Positions 1-6,694 of a stretch of DNA of 12,938 nucleotides are shown here, piece after piece; positions within the stretch are counted from its first letter, which is position 1, and each line of letters starts with the position of its first letter. The notes beneath the pieces were generated by a model. It was not told the DNA's origin. It made no database searches and worked only from the letters and a program-made list of their open reading frames with translations. A program made the translations under genes and the position numbers. The DNA comes from Bdellovibrionales bacterium (GTDB lineage: Bacteria; Bdellovibrionota; UBA1018; CAIMNF01): contig CANGWP010000055.1 of the NCBI GenBank assembly GCA_947457605.1, forward strand, positions 1-12,938, written 5' to 3'.

Positions 1-774
1 ACCCTCTTCAGAGAGGAGAAGCGGAACATCATAGATGCTCTCCGCATCCTGGGCACTGAACACGCAGTCTCCGGGAACGTTGCAAAACAAACCGATCTTT
101 TCCTTGATTCCTTTTTCAAGCACCCGATCTGTTCTGCAAATGAGGATGTCGGGCTGAATCCCGATTTCCCGCAATTCCTTCACGCTATGCTGGGTAGGCT
201 TCGTCTTGAGTTCTCCGGCAGTTGGAATGTAGGGCACAAGAGTGAGATGCGCGAACAGGACGTTCGAAGCTCCCTCTTCGTGCTTGATCTGTCGGATTGC
301 CTCGAGAAACGGAAGGCCTTCGATGTCCCCTACCGTTCCTCCCACCTCGATGATTCCGAGATCCGCGTCTTCCATGGCTGCCTGAATGTTTTCCTTGATC
401 TGATCCGTGACATGAGGAATCACCTGAACGGTTTTGCCAAGGTAACCGCCCGCGCGCTCTTTTTTGATGACTGCATCGTACACGCGACCCGCTGTGAAAC
501 TGTTCTTACGGCTGAACTTGGCACTGTGAACAAACCGCTGGTAATGACCAAGGTCCAGATCCGTTTCCGTCCCGTCATCCAGCACAAACACTTCCCCGTG
601 CTGGAATGGACTCATCGTCCCGGGATCCACATTGAGATACGGATCCATCTTGAGCATGGTCACCTTGATTCCGCGCTGTTCGAGCAACATGCCGAGAGAT
701 GCGGCGCAAATGCCCTTCCCGATGCTGGAAAGAACTCCTCCAGTGACGAAAATGTATTTCTTTGGCTTAGCCAT
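1..774 (-). CDS. pyrG: CTP synthase, N-terminal amidoligase domain (partial, runs off window)
   Basis: Converts UTP to CTP with ATP and glutamine, the last step of pyrimidine nucleotide synthesis, in the cytoplasm. 258 codons are visible; the family is about 535-550 residues, so this is almost exactly the synthetase (amidoligase) half, and the glutamine amidotransferase half lies off the left edge. Seen: the opening KYIFVTGGVLSSIGKGI with the ATP-binding Lys20, then KMDPYLNVDPGTMSPFQHGE, VFVLDDGTETDLDLGHY, KTVQVIPHVTDQIK and the IEVGGTVGDIEG motif, all hallmarks of PyrG. The ATG at 774-772 has a strong Shine-Dalgarno GGAGG (783-787 on this strand) 8 bases upstream, located inside the end of kdsB. 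It overlaps the kdsB stop codon by 8 bases, so the two are probably translationally coupled. Its product CTP is the co-substrate of KdsB. In related Gram-negatives kdsA often follows; that would lie outside the window. Confidence 0.97.
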   Translation of the reverse strand, partial: MAKPKKYIFVTGGVLSSIGKGICAASLGMLLEQRGIKVTMLKMDPYLNVDPGTMSPFQHGEVFVLDDGTETDLDLGHYQRFVHSAKFSRKNSFTAGRVYDAVIKKERAGGYLGKTVQVIPHVTDQIKENIQAAMEDADLGIIEVGGTVGDIEGLPFLEAIRQIKHEEGASNVLFAHLTLVPYIPTAGELKTKPTQHSVKELREIGIQPDILICRTDRVLEKGIKEKIGLFCNVPGDCVFSAQDAESIYDVPLLLSEEG

Positions 775-1513
775 GCTTTTTTCCTCCGATCAAAGATCGA
801 ACTTTTTCCAAATCTTCCGGAGTGTCCACACCCACAGAATCAAAATTCGCCTCAAATACTCCGATTGGGATTCCCGCTTTCATCGCACGCAGCTGCTCAA
901 GGCTCTCGGCCCGCTCAAGCTCAGTCGCGGGAAGTGCGCTCATTTTCAGCAAAGTATCCTTGCGATAAACGTAGATCCCGACATGTTGGGAGCAGAGGTA
1001 AGGCGCGCTTGCGGTTTCGGGTTCCACTCTCGAGTACGGGATCGGGTACCGCGAAAAATAAAGTGCGCGACTGGAATCATCGACGATCACTTTTACTACA
1101 TTTCGATTCAAAAGATCCTCATTGGATTTGATTGGCACACGAAGTGACGTGAGCTCAAATCTTCCCTCAATCACGGGCTTGATCGCAAAATCAATCGCTG
1201 CACCGTCAATCAGGGGTTCATCTCCTTGAACATTCACGAAAACATCTCCCGGCATCATCCTGGCAACCGCAGCCATGCGATCCGTACCGCTCTGGATTTC
1301 GGGTGAGGTCATCACGACTTCGCCACCAAAGGACCTCACCACCGTGGCGACTCGCTCGTCATCGGTTGCAACACAAACCTTGGAACAAAGCCTCGATTGT
1401 TTTGCTTTTTCATATACCCACTGGATCATGGGCTTGCCGCAAATGTCTGCCAAGGGCTTCGCTGGCAAACGGGTCGAACCATAACGAGCCGGAATCACTG
1501 CCACCACCATCAT
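767..1513 (-). CDS. kdsB: 3-deoxy-manno-octulosonate cytidylyltransferase (CMP-Kdo synthetase)
   Basis: Activates Kdo with CTP to give CMP-Kdo, the donor for the inner core of LPS; cytoplasmic. The 248-residue protein has the normal family length. Motifs seen: the nucleotide-binding RYGSTRLPAKPL at residues 10-21, ATDD at 49-52, SGTDR at 75-79, the metal-binding VQGDEP at 95-100 (Asp98), the HVGIYVYR segment at 177-184, and a second acidic site in GVDTPEDL near 228-235 (Asp230). The protein begins Met-Met. The first ATG (1513-1511) has AGGA about 9 bases upstream, so I keep it; the second ATG would leave 12 bases. The upstream coiled-coil gene in the same orientation ends 94 bases away. The downstream pyrG starts within its last codons. 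The presence of kdsB is direct evidence for a Kdo-containing outer membrane. Confidence 0.96.
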   Translation of the reverse strand: MMVVAVIPARYGSTRLPAKPLADICGKPMIQWVYEKAKQSRLCSKVCVATDDERVATVVRSFGGEVVMTSPEIQSGTDRMAAVARMMPGDVFVNVQGDEPLIDGAAIDFAIKPVIEGRFELTSLRVPIKSNEDLLNRNVVKVIVDDSSRALYFSRYPIPYSRVEPETASAPYLCSQHVGIYVYRKDTLLKMSALPATELERAESLEQLRAMKAGIPIGVFEANFDSVGVDTPEDLEKVRSLIGGKKHG

Positions 1514-1577
1514 GGGGCTTGATCCTATCGGTTTCGGGGCAAGTTGAGCCAGCGAATAATGCTCAAAGAATCAATTA

Positions 1578-1589
1578 TTTCGATCGAAA
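1578..1589. repeat. 12-bp perfect palindrome TTTCGATCGAAA upstream of kdsB
   Basis: TTTCGATCGAAA reads the same on both strands and sits in the 94-base gap (1514-1607) between the coiled-coil gene and kdsB, about 65 bases before the kdsB ATG. It could be an operator half-site pair or chance. I see no convincing -35/-10 pair in this gap; a TAGGAT at 1522-1527 (minus strand) overlaps the likely ribosome binding site. I also see no clear terminator with a T-run. Confidence 0.35.
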
Positions 1590-1607
1590 AAGGGCCGTCC
1601 ACCGGAC

Positions 1608-3053
1608 CTATTGCTCAAGATAGCCGTTTGCCTGCTTCATTGCGTCCGCAGCGTCCCGAAGCTTTGACCTGAGCTCATCGGTTGACCGACGCTCTTTCTC
1701 GACCTGCTCCTGGGCGAGTTCCATGTTGAACTCAAGAAGATCCACCCTGCGTTTCAGCTCCAGGATCTTTTCATCCCGGGCTTGCAGGAGTGCCGCCGAG
1801 TCTTTCTTCACGATCTCAAGCTGACTTTCCAATTCTTTTTCCCGGACGCGAATTCTTCGAATGTCGACACGAACCCGCTCTTTGACCTTGTTCACTTCTT
1901 CAGTCATGTGTCTGAGCTTGGTTTCGATAGTGCGTGCTTTTTCAGTGCGCTCTTTCAACTGACGGTCCAAGTCTTCGACGTGCTTTTCCACCACTTCCAT
2001 CTCGACACGCTTTTCGAGGTCATATCCCTTGATGGTTTGCTCCGCCTTGCTCAGGAGAGCCTGAAGCTCGGCATTCCGGGCCTTTTCCATCTTGAGCTCA
2101 AGATCAGCCTGGGCAATGCGCTCCTTCGACGACCGAATCTGCCCGTTCAACACCGCAACGTCCTGCTCTCTCATCGCAAGATAATTGCGGAGAGCCTCAA
2201 CATCCGGATTGGCTTCTCCCACCAATTTCAATGCGGGCCGTGGCTCAGGTGCCCTATTGGAAAAATAAGAATCCACTTCTCTCCGGACCGAATCCAGCGG
2301 GGACTCAAAGTTCAAAGGCTCGGAACTCTCCTCAAGCGGGGAAATGCCCAAACCGATTCCAGGAGTGGTTCGATCAATCATCCTGGTGGACTGGTCCTCC
2401 TCGTATTCTTGAGGCGCGGAATCCCGTACGATCGGTTGAACCCGGGTGGCTTCGACCGCATCAAAATCTCTGGCGGCCGAACCTTCCTCGATTGGAATTT
2501 CATTGGCATCCGGCGCAAGAGCAGACTTCATGCCCTGAATTGCTTTCAGGGCCGTGCTCGTCGAGCGTCCACTCATCGTCTTTGATGGAGCCCGAAGAGA
2601 AAGTGATGTGGATCGCGTCCGCGTGACCTCCGGTCTCTGCAAGAATTGCGTGGCTTCTACAAGTTTGATGTTGCTACGGGTAACCCCGTCTTTTTCCTTG
2701 TGCAGGATTCTCTCTGAAGTATTTGATGCTCCCGACCAAAATCCAATCACTCGGGTGTAAGACCCTGCGTACGGAATATAGCCTTTGGCGCTATGGTTTG
2801 AATTTTGATGTTTCAGAATCTCACGTTCTGTCCAGGCTTGGGTCAAAACAAGAAATGGCTTGTTCGCCTTTTCTGCGAATGCAACAAGACTTTCATGCGC
2901 AATGATCGCCTCAATCCCGTCTCCATGAAGTGCCATTAACTTCGTGGCTTCATCCGCGGTGTGGGCAAGTACGACTCCCCAGCCTTCTGCGCGAAGGGGT
3001 TCCACCCAGATTTTTTGAACATCCTTGTTAGAATCCAAAAATAGAATCTTCAT
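1608..3053 (-). CDS. Pseudo-receiver domain protein with long C-terminal coiled coil
   Basis: Cytoplasmic protein of 481 residues in three parts. Residues 1-105 look like a response-regulator receiver fold: the opening MKILFLDSN resembles beta-1 of receivers, and beta-4 FLVLT is near 67-71. The phospho-acceptor Asp expected after strand 3 is absent (IEAIIAHESL, residues 48-56), and the conserved Lys-Pro near the end appears as YIPY. It is therefore a degenerate, probably unphosphorylated receiver. Residues about 110-285 are a Ser/Thr/Glu/Pro-rich, likely disordered linker. Residues about 286-475 are a nearly unbroken, highly charged coiled coil rich in Glu, Lys, Arg and Leu. I prefer the ATG at 3053-3051 because AAGGAG lies 5 bases before it; the in-frame TTG one codon earlier would be only 2 bases from that site. 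The pseudo-receiver/linker/coiled-coil order recalls FrzS and AglZ, motility and polarity proteins of Myxococcus. That is a resemblance of layout only; I do not recognise the gene. It diverges from the membrane protein/bactofilin pair. Confidence 0.85.
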   Translation of the reverse strand: MKILFLDSNKDVQKIWVEPLRAEGWGVVLAHTADEATKLMALHGDGIEAIIAHESLVAFAEKANKPFLVLTQAWTEREILKHQNSNHSAKGYIPYAGSYTRVIGFWSGASNTSERILHKEKDGVTRSNIKLVEATQFLQRPEVTRTRSTSLSLRAPSKTMSGRSTSTALKAIQGMKSALAPDANEIPIEEGSAARDFDAVEATRVQPIVRDSAPQEYEEDQSTRMIDRTTPGIGLGISPLEESSEPLNFESPLDSVRREVDSYFSNRAPEPRPALKLVGEANPDVEALRNYLAMREQDVAVLNGQIRSSKERIAQADLELKMEKARNAELQALLSKAEQTIKGYDLEKRVEMEVVEKHVEDLDRQLKERTEKARTIETKLRHMTEEVNKVKERVRVDIRRIRVREKELESQLEIVKKDSAALLQARDEKILELKRRVDLLEFNMELAQEQVEKERRSTDELRSKLRDAADAMKQANGYLEQ

Positions 3054-3058
3054 CAACT

Positions 3059-3064
3059 CTCCTT
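3059..3064 (-). promoter_or_regulatory. Ribosome binding site AAGGAG of the pseudo-receiver gene
   Basis: AAGGAG on the minus strand lies 5 bases before the ATG at 3053 and only 2 bases before the in-frame TTG at 3056. This spacing decides for the ATG. Confidence 0.7.
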
Positions 3065-3095
3065 TCGGAAAAACCGCGGAAAACCTTTAAGGCGT

Positions 3096-3125
3096 TTGAC
3101 CCTCCAAGTCCGAAAGTGCTAGGGT
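3096..3125 (+). promoter_or_regulatory. Candidate sigma70-type promoter, possibly giving a leaderless transcript
   Basis: TTGACC (3096-3101), an 18-base spacer and TAGGGT (3120-3125), the latter preceded by TGC as in extended -10 elements. The predicted start of transcription, about 7 bases after the -10, falls at about 3132, next to the ATG at 3133. It lies in the 79-base divergent gap 3054-3132. I see no equally good promoter for the minus-strand gene in that gap. Confidence 0.4.
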
Positions 3126-3132
3126 GTGGGAG

Positions 3133-3909
3133 ATGCTTAGGTCGGAAAAAAACGACAAAATCCTGACCGTTCAGGTGTACCATGAAAATCTGAACCCAAG
3201 GACCTTCAAGGTGCCGGTTCACTGGATTCATCGTGCCTCTTGGTTTGCTTGGGGTCTTCTGACTCTGACCCTGGTTTCTACCGTGTATGCCGTCCGCGAA
3301 TACTATTCTGAGCGTTCTGCTCGCCCGGAACTGGTTACCGAGCTTGAAAATGAAGTTCAAAACCTGAAAATTGCTCTCGAGAAAAAAACAACTTTGGCCC
3401 CTCCCTCCATGCCAGCATCGAGTGGCGGTGCTCCTACTGACTCTAAGGCAACCGACACCAAGCCCATTCCCGGTCCCGGTACCACGGTCGAGGGAAAAGA
3501 CGGGGTATGGAGTGGTCTGGCGGAACAGATCACCGTGCCCCCGGCAGGGACCGATCCCTCAATTCACATGGAAGATGCACGGGTCGAATGGCAGGGAAAA
3601 TATGCGATCTTTACTTTGAATGTTATGTACCGGGATCCAGGCAAAGGGAGCCAACAAGGCCATCTGGTTGCCCTCGGCCGGTCCAACGATCGGATTTTTG
3701 CCCATCCCGAGGGGGTTCTGAATACCTCTAGTGGCTCGGCGCTGTTCGACGCAAATCGGGGCGAGTATTTTTCGGTCGCACGATTCCGGGTACTCAAAGC
3801 AAGATTTGGCCCCTTCGAATCCAACGATCAGCTTCGTGAAATTCAGGTATTTGCTTTTGATTTGAACAACAAGCTCATCAAGGTCCAGACCTACAAATAT
3901 GGAAAATAG
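3133..3909 (+). CDS. Single-pass membrane protein, putative bactofilin partner
   Basis: 258-residue bitopic inner-membrane protein of unrecognised family. Seen: a basic cytoplasmic tail (1-36) containing ILTVQVYHENLNPRTFKVPV, one membrane helix at about 37-54, a short coiled coil (about 65-85), a Pro/Ser/Thr-rich linker (88-120) and a globular, beta-rich periplasmic domain (about 125-258). Positive charges before the helix put the C-terminus outside. From family knowledge, M23 peptidases encoded next to bactofilins share this layout (short tail ending in an R-x-F-x-[IV]-P-like stretch, helix, coiled coil, catalytic domain). Here I cannot find the HxxxD and HxH zinc ligands, so the periplasmic domain looks different and non-catalytic. 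A GTG at 3124 is also in frame, but ATG 3133 agrees better with AGGG at 3121-3124. The last 11 bases overlap the bactofilin gene, implying coupled translation and a shared role, perhaps linking the bactofilin polymer to the periplasm (inference). Confidence 0.85.
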   Translation: MLRSEKNDKILTVQVYHENLNPRTFKVPVHWIHRASWFAWGLLTLTLVSTVYAVREYYSERSARPELVTELENEVQNLKIALEKKTTLAPPSMPASSGGAPTDSKATDTKPIPGPGTTVEGKDGVWSGLAEQITVPPAGTDPSIHMEDARVEWQGKYAIFTLNVMYRDPGKGSQQGHLVALGRSNDRIFAHPEGVLNTSSGSALFDANRGEYFSVARFRVLKARFGPFESNDQLREIQVFAFDLNNKLIKVQTYKYGK

Positions 3910-4237
3910 AACCCTCCAGCCCAGTGAACTCACCGTGATCGGTTCCGACATCTCCATCGAGGGAAATCTCGTGGTTTCAAACGAACTCCACCTTTACGGG
4001 AAAATCATCGGGGAAATCCAAGGGTCTCCCGGAAGCCTGATCATCTCAAAGGCCGGATCCCTCATCGAGGGGCGCATCGCCGGGGACCAGATCATCATAG
4101 ATGGCTTTGTGAAGGGGCACATTGAAGCCACCGGAAGGGTATGGATCACTCCCATTGGAAAACTTGTAGGTTCCATCAAAACCAATTCGCTTCAGATTGA
4201 TCCGGGAGCGATCTTTGAAGCCAAAGTGGAAATGTAA
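3899..4237 (+). CDS. Bactofilin family cytoskeletal protein
   Basis: 112-residue bactofilin. These proteins form a right-handed beta-helix that self-assembles into nucleotide-free filaments at the inner face of the membrane and act as scaffolds for shape, stalk or polarity functions. Seen: a short polar N-terminal tail (1-12), then the hallmark start TVIGSDISIEGNLVVSNELH and regular, short beta repeats with spaced glycines and hydrophobics (LYGKIIGEI, LIISKAGSLIEGRI, IIIDGFVKGHI, VWITPIGKLVGSI, LQIDPGAIFEAKVEM). Length is typical for a minimal bactofilin with hardly any C-terminal tail. The ATG at 3899 overlaps the end of the upstream membrane-protein gene by 11 bases. The nearest purine-rich site (AAGG at 3880-3883) is 15 bases away, so translation probably depends on ribosomes finishing the upstream gene. 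The gene ends 15 bases from the converging FliL-like gene. Confidence 0.93.
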   Translation: MENRTLQPSELTVIGSDISIEGNLVVSNELHLYGKIIGEIQGSPGSLIISKAGSLIEGRIAGDQIIIDGFVKGHIEATGRVWITPIGKLVGSIKTNSLQIDPGAIFEAKVEM

Positions 4238-4267
4238 CTTCTGGAAATCTTCCTACTGAAGCAGAAG
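4238..4267. repeat. Bulged inverted repeat between convergent genes
   Basis: CTTCTG (4238-4243), a 5-base bulge, then CTTC-CTACT-GAAG (4249-4261) followed directly by CAGAAG (4262-4267) can fold into a 10-bp stem with one bulge. It covers the gap between the bactofilin stop and the end of the FliL-like gene. There is no T-run on either side, so a terminator role is only possible, not shown. Confidence 0.3.
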
Positions 4268-4744
4268 GTCGAAAAGATAAACCTCAGTCACAATCGGAGC
4301 CTTGAGATAGGCATTTGAATCATCAATCACTTGTGACTTGAATACATAGCGCCCCTGAACCTGATTCAAATCCTGAAATTTTCGTTTGCTCAAATTCTGA
4401 ATCACATGATCCAAAATTGCGGGCTTGGCCTCTTCCACCTTCTTGCGGTCATTCTCACTTCGGAGCTCAAGCGACAAACTTACGGACGCATAATGGGTCT
4501 TCGGCTTTCCATCCGCGCCCTGATAAGAATCAAGGTTCACGGTAATGGGATCGAGCGGCATCAAGACCCTTTTGCTCGGGTCCTGAGAAGGGGCTACGGA
4601 CTCCACCTTTGCGATTCTGACCCTCTCCTTTTCTTCGGTGATGGCAGGTCGTTTAAATATGAGCTTAGTGTAGACAAACAGGCCCAGAACGGCAGCGATC
4701 GCAACCGTGTTCACGAGTCCCAGAATCAGACCTATTTTTTTCAT
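4253..4744 (-). CDS. FliL-like membrane protein
   Basis: 163-residue bitopic inner-membrane protein. Seen: a membrane helix at residues about 4-28, a charged linker (29-58) and a periplasmic domain with the FliL pattern: MPLDPITVNLDSY (62-74), a strand like HYASVSLSLELRS (84-96), a helix ending in AILDHVIQNLSKRKFQDL (109-126) and the C-terminal strand VTEVYLFDLLLQ, resembling the VYFTEFVVQ-type ending of FliL. FliL family proteins surround flagellar stators and modulate torque. No other flagellar gene is in view, so a flagellar role is inferred from family only; FliL-like proteins also occur apart from flagellar clusters. The ATG at 4744 follows the ald stop by 12 bases. GGAG lies directly against the ATG, too close to be a good ribosome site, so coupling to ald is likely. 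It is the last gene of the hydrolase-ald-FliL run. Confidence 0.78.
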   Translation of the reverse strand: MKKIGLILGLVNTVAIAAVLGLFVYTKLIFKRPAITEEKERVRIAKVESVAPSQDPSKRVLMPLDPITVNLDSYQGADGKPKTHYASVSLSLELRSENDRKKVEEAKPAILDHVIQNLSKRKFQDLNQVQGRYVFKSQVIDDSNAYLKAPIVTEVYLFDLLLQ

Positions 4745-4756
4745 CTCCAGATCAGT

Positions 4757-5863
4757 TTAGATCTTCAGGGCTTCGTAAGGCAACCCCAGATCGTCTGCGA
4801 CCGCACGATAAGTGAGCTTTCCGTGAGAAAGGTTCACTCCCTTGAAGAGCGCTTGATCCTTGGAAACCGCTTCTTTCCAGCCAAGGTTGGCAAGCATCAG
4901 GGCATATTTCAAGGTCACATTCGTAAGAGCGTAGGTTGAAGTGCGAGGCACCGCTCCCGGCATATTCGGAACCGCATAGTGGATGATGTTGTCCACCGAA
5001 TAAGTCGGGTGCTCGTGGGAAGTTGGACGGCAGGTCTCAACGGCTCCACCTTGATCAACCGCAACATCGATAATTACGCCGCCCGGCTGCATGCGAGATA
5101 CCATCTGACGTGTGACCAGTTTCGGCGCCTTCGCTCCCGGAACAAGAATCGCACTGATCACAAGATCTGACTCGATCACGGAGCGCTCAATTTGCTCATT
5201 GTTCGAATACAAAGTATGGATGGAGTTTCCAAAAATGTCGTTCAGGTACTCAAGCCGGTCAACATTCACATCAAGAATGGTGACTTTTGCACCAAGCCCA
5301 ACCGCCATCTTTGCAGCATTTACTCCCACAACTCCACCACCAAGAATGGTAACGTTGGCACGAGCAACACCGGTCACACCGCCGAGCAACATGCCCTTAC
5401 CGCCATGATCCTTTTGAAGATAGGTAGCACCGATCTGGGTCGCCATCCGACCGGCAACCGCACTCATCGGGGCAAGAAGAGGGAGAGACATGTCCGCGGG
5501 CTGAATGGTTTCGTAGGCGATTCCTACAATTTTTCGCTCAAGAAGCGCCTTGGTAAGGCGTTCTTCTGCCGCCAAGTGCAAGTAGGTGTAAAGAATCTGC
5601 CCTTCTCGAAGAAGTTCGTACTCCTCAGGAAGCGGCTCCTTCACCTTGACGATCATGTCGGCCTTGGCAAATACATCCTTGGCGGTGTCGATGATCGTCG
5701 CTCCTGCGGCTGCATACTCCTGATCCGAAATCCCGGCTCCGATGCCGGCTCCGGCTTGCACCAGAACCTTATGTCCTGCCTGGGTGAGTGCCCTCACACC
5801 AGCGACCACCATGGACACGCGATTTTCCTTATTTTTGATTTCCTTTGGAACGCCTACGATCAT
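4757..5863 (-). CDS. ald: Alanine dehydrogenase
   Basis: Reversible oxidative deamination of L-alanine to pyruvate and ammonia with NAD+, cytoplasmic; in amino-acid-consuming bacteria it feeds alanine into central carbon metabolism. 368 residues, normal for the family. Seen: GVPKEIKNKENRVSM with substrate-binding Arg15, KVKEP with Lys75, catalytic His96 in YLHLAAE, the dinucleotide-binding loop GGGVVG at 174-179 followed about 20 residues later by Asp197 in TILDVN (ribose binding), and catalytic Asp269 in DVAVDQGG. AVPNMPGAVPRTSTYALTN is also diagnostic. The start has AAGGAG 5 bases upstream of ATG 5863-5861, one of the strongest ribosome sites here. It lies 23 bases after the upstream hydrolase gene and 12 bases before the FliL-like gene, all on the minus strand. 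Confidence 0.97.
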   Translation of the reverse strand: MIVGVPKEIKNKENRVSMVVAGVRALTQAGHKVLVQAGAGIGAGISDQEYAAAGATIIDTAKDVFAKADMIVKVKEPLPEEYELLREGQILYTYLHLAAEERLTKALLERKIVGIAYETIQPADMSLPLLAPMSAVAGRMATQIGATYLQKDHGGKGMLLGGVTGVARANVTILGGGVVGVNAAKMAVGLGAKVTILDVNVDRLEYLNDIFGNSIHTLYSNNEQIERSVIESDLVISAILVPGAKAPKLVTRQMVSRMQPGGVIIDVAVDQGGAVETCRPTSHEHPTYSVDNIIHYAVPNMPGAVPRTSTYALTNVTLKYALMLANLGWKEAVSKDQALFKGVNLSHGKLTYRAVADDLGLPYEALKI

Positions 5864-5887
5864 AGAGACTCCTTTGAACGTTGAGCC

Positions 5888-6664
5888 TCACCTTTTAACA
5901 TGAATGATCTGACCATCATAGGCCAAAGCATGCTTTTCGGGCAGGATCCGAGTGGTGGCGTTGTAGTCGAAATCATGTCCCATGTGGGTGAGAATTGTCT
6001 TCCTCGCTTTGATTCTATGAGAATAATTTAAAGACTTTTCCAGGCTCAGGTGCGTGTCGTGATCCGCGAGCCTCAGACAATCCAGCATCAGCACCGAGAG
6101 CCCTTTCAGTCTTTGAAACGAGCTCTCCGGAATCGAGTGACAATCCGTAAGGTACGCAAAATCACCGATCCTGAACCCTGCGACTTTCTGGGATCCATGA
6201 TCAAGTTCGATGGGGGTCACGCGAACACCAGCGACCTGAAACGCAGAAGAAGATAGCGTGAATGTGCGCAGATCAATGCGGGCAATTCCGCCTCCCTCCG
6301 CTTTTTTCGAAGAAAAAATATACGGATATCGAACCGGAAGCTCCCGCACCGTCCACTCATGCCCGTATGCCGGAATGGTTCTTTTCTGAATGAAATTGTA
6401 ACTGCGAATCTCATCGAGTCCCCCCACATGATCGGCATGAGGGTGGGTGAAGAGAATTGCATCAATGGCTGGAATTCCGGTTCGCAGCGCCTGCTGACGA
6501 AAGTCAGGTGACACATCCACCAAAAGACTCACACCATTCACCTGAATCCATATGGACGCTCGAAGACGTTTATTTTTCGGATTCCTGGATCGACAGACCT
6601 TGCACGAACAATGAATCAACGGAACCCCTGTGGAGGTTCCACAACCCAAAACAGTGACGCGCAT
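5888..6664 (-). CDS. Metallo-beta-lactamase fold hydrolase, PhnP-like
   Basis: 258-residue cytoplasmic metal-dependent hydrolase. Seen: the start MRVTVLGCGTSTGVP, a CxCxxC cluster (Cys19, Cys21, Cys24) followed by NPKNKRLRAS, the metal ligands THPHADH (His74, His76, Asp78, His79), His156 in LDHGS, Asp174 in LTDC, and HDTH/THMGH motifs near 202-205 and 226-230. This set is typical of the PhnP-like branch (phosphoribosyl cyclic phosphate phosphodiesterase and relatives). No phn genes are nearby, so a role in phosphonate use is not supported; a general cyclic phosphodiesterase is the cautious call. An in-frame ATG at 6679 would add five residues. I prefer 6664 because the family begins at this Met and because the upstream ATG abuts the probable -10 element. 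It leads the apparent operon with ald and the FliL-like gene. Confidence 0.88.
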   Translation of the reverse strand: MRVTVLGCGTSTGVPLIHCSCKVCRSRNPKNKRLRASIWIQVNGVSLLVDVSPDFRQQALRTGIPAIDAILFTHPHADHVGGLDEIRSYNFIQKRTIPAYGHEWTVRELPVRYPYIFSSKKAEGGGIARIDLRTFTLSSSAFQVAGVRVTPIELDHGSQKVAGFRIGDFAYLTDCHSIPESSFQRLKGLSVLMLDCLRLADHDTHLSLEKSLNYSHRIKARKTILTHMGHDFDYNATTRILPEKHALAYDGQIIHVKR

Positions 6665-6678
6665 TTTTCCGGATTGCA

Positions 6679-6687
6679 TGGTATACC
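6679..6687. promoter_or_regulatory. Palindromic GGTATACC, candidate two-way -10 element
   Basis: GGTATACC (6680-6687) is a perfect palindrome in the very short gap between two divergent genes. On the plus strand it reads TGG-TATACC (extended -10) ending 7 bases before ATG 6695. On the minus strand the same TATACC would start transcription near 6673, about 9 bases before ATG 6664. No good -35 is visible on the plus side. Confidence 0.4.
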
Positions 6688-6694
6688 CGACATT

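Noticed and set aside
187..1131. 314-residue plus-strand open frame
   Set aside because: Antisense to pyrG and kdsB, both certain by motif; low-complexity translation with no family features.
1590..1607. Possible terminator GTCC-GGT-GGAC after the coiled-coil gene
   Set aside because: Only a 4-bp stem, and the following T-run is separated by GGCCC; too weak to call.
1782..2585. 267-residue plus-strand open frame
   Set aside because: Antisense to the coiled-coil region; open frames opposite Glu/Lys-rich coiled coils are common, and no domain or ribosome site is seen.
1608..3053. Functional response regulator
   Set aside because: No phospho-acceptor Asp at the end of strand 3 and no histidine kinase nearby; described as a pseudo-receiver.
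3559..3957. 132-residue minus-strand open frame
   Set aside because: Antisense to the membrane protein and bactofilin start; no support.
5888..6664. Phosphonate-use gene phnP or a beta-lactamase
   Set aside because: Motifs fit the PhnP-like branch, but no phn gene is near and the CxCxxC cluster is not found in true beta-lactamases.
6611..6694. 28-codon upstream extension of the epimerase
   Set aside because: The Rossmann strand begins at Met 6695; the extension overlaps the divergent hydrolase gene.
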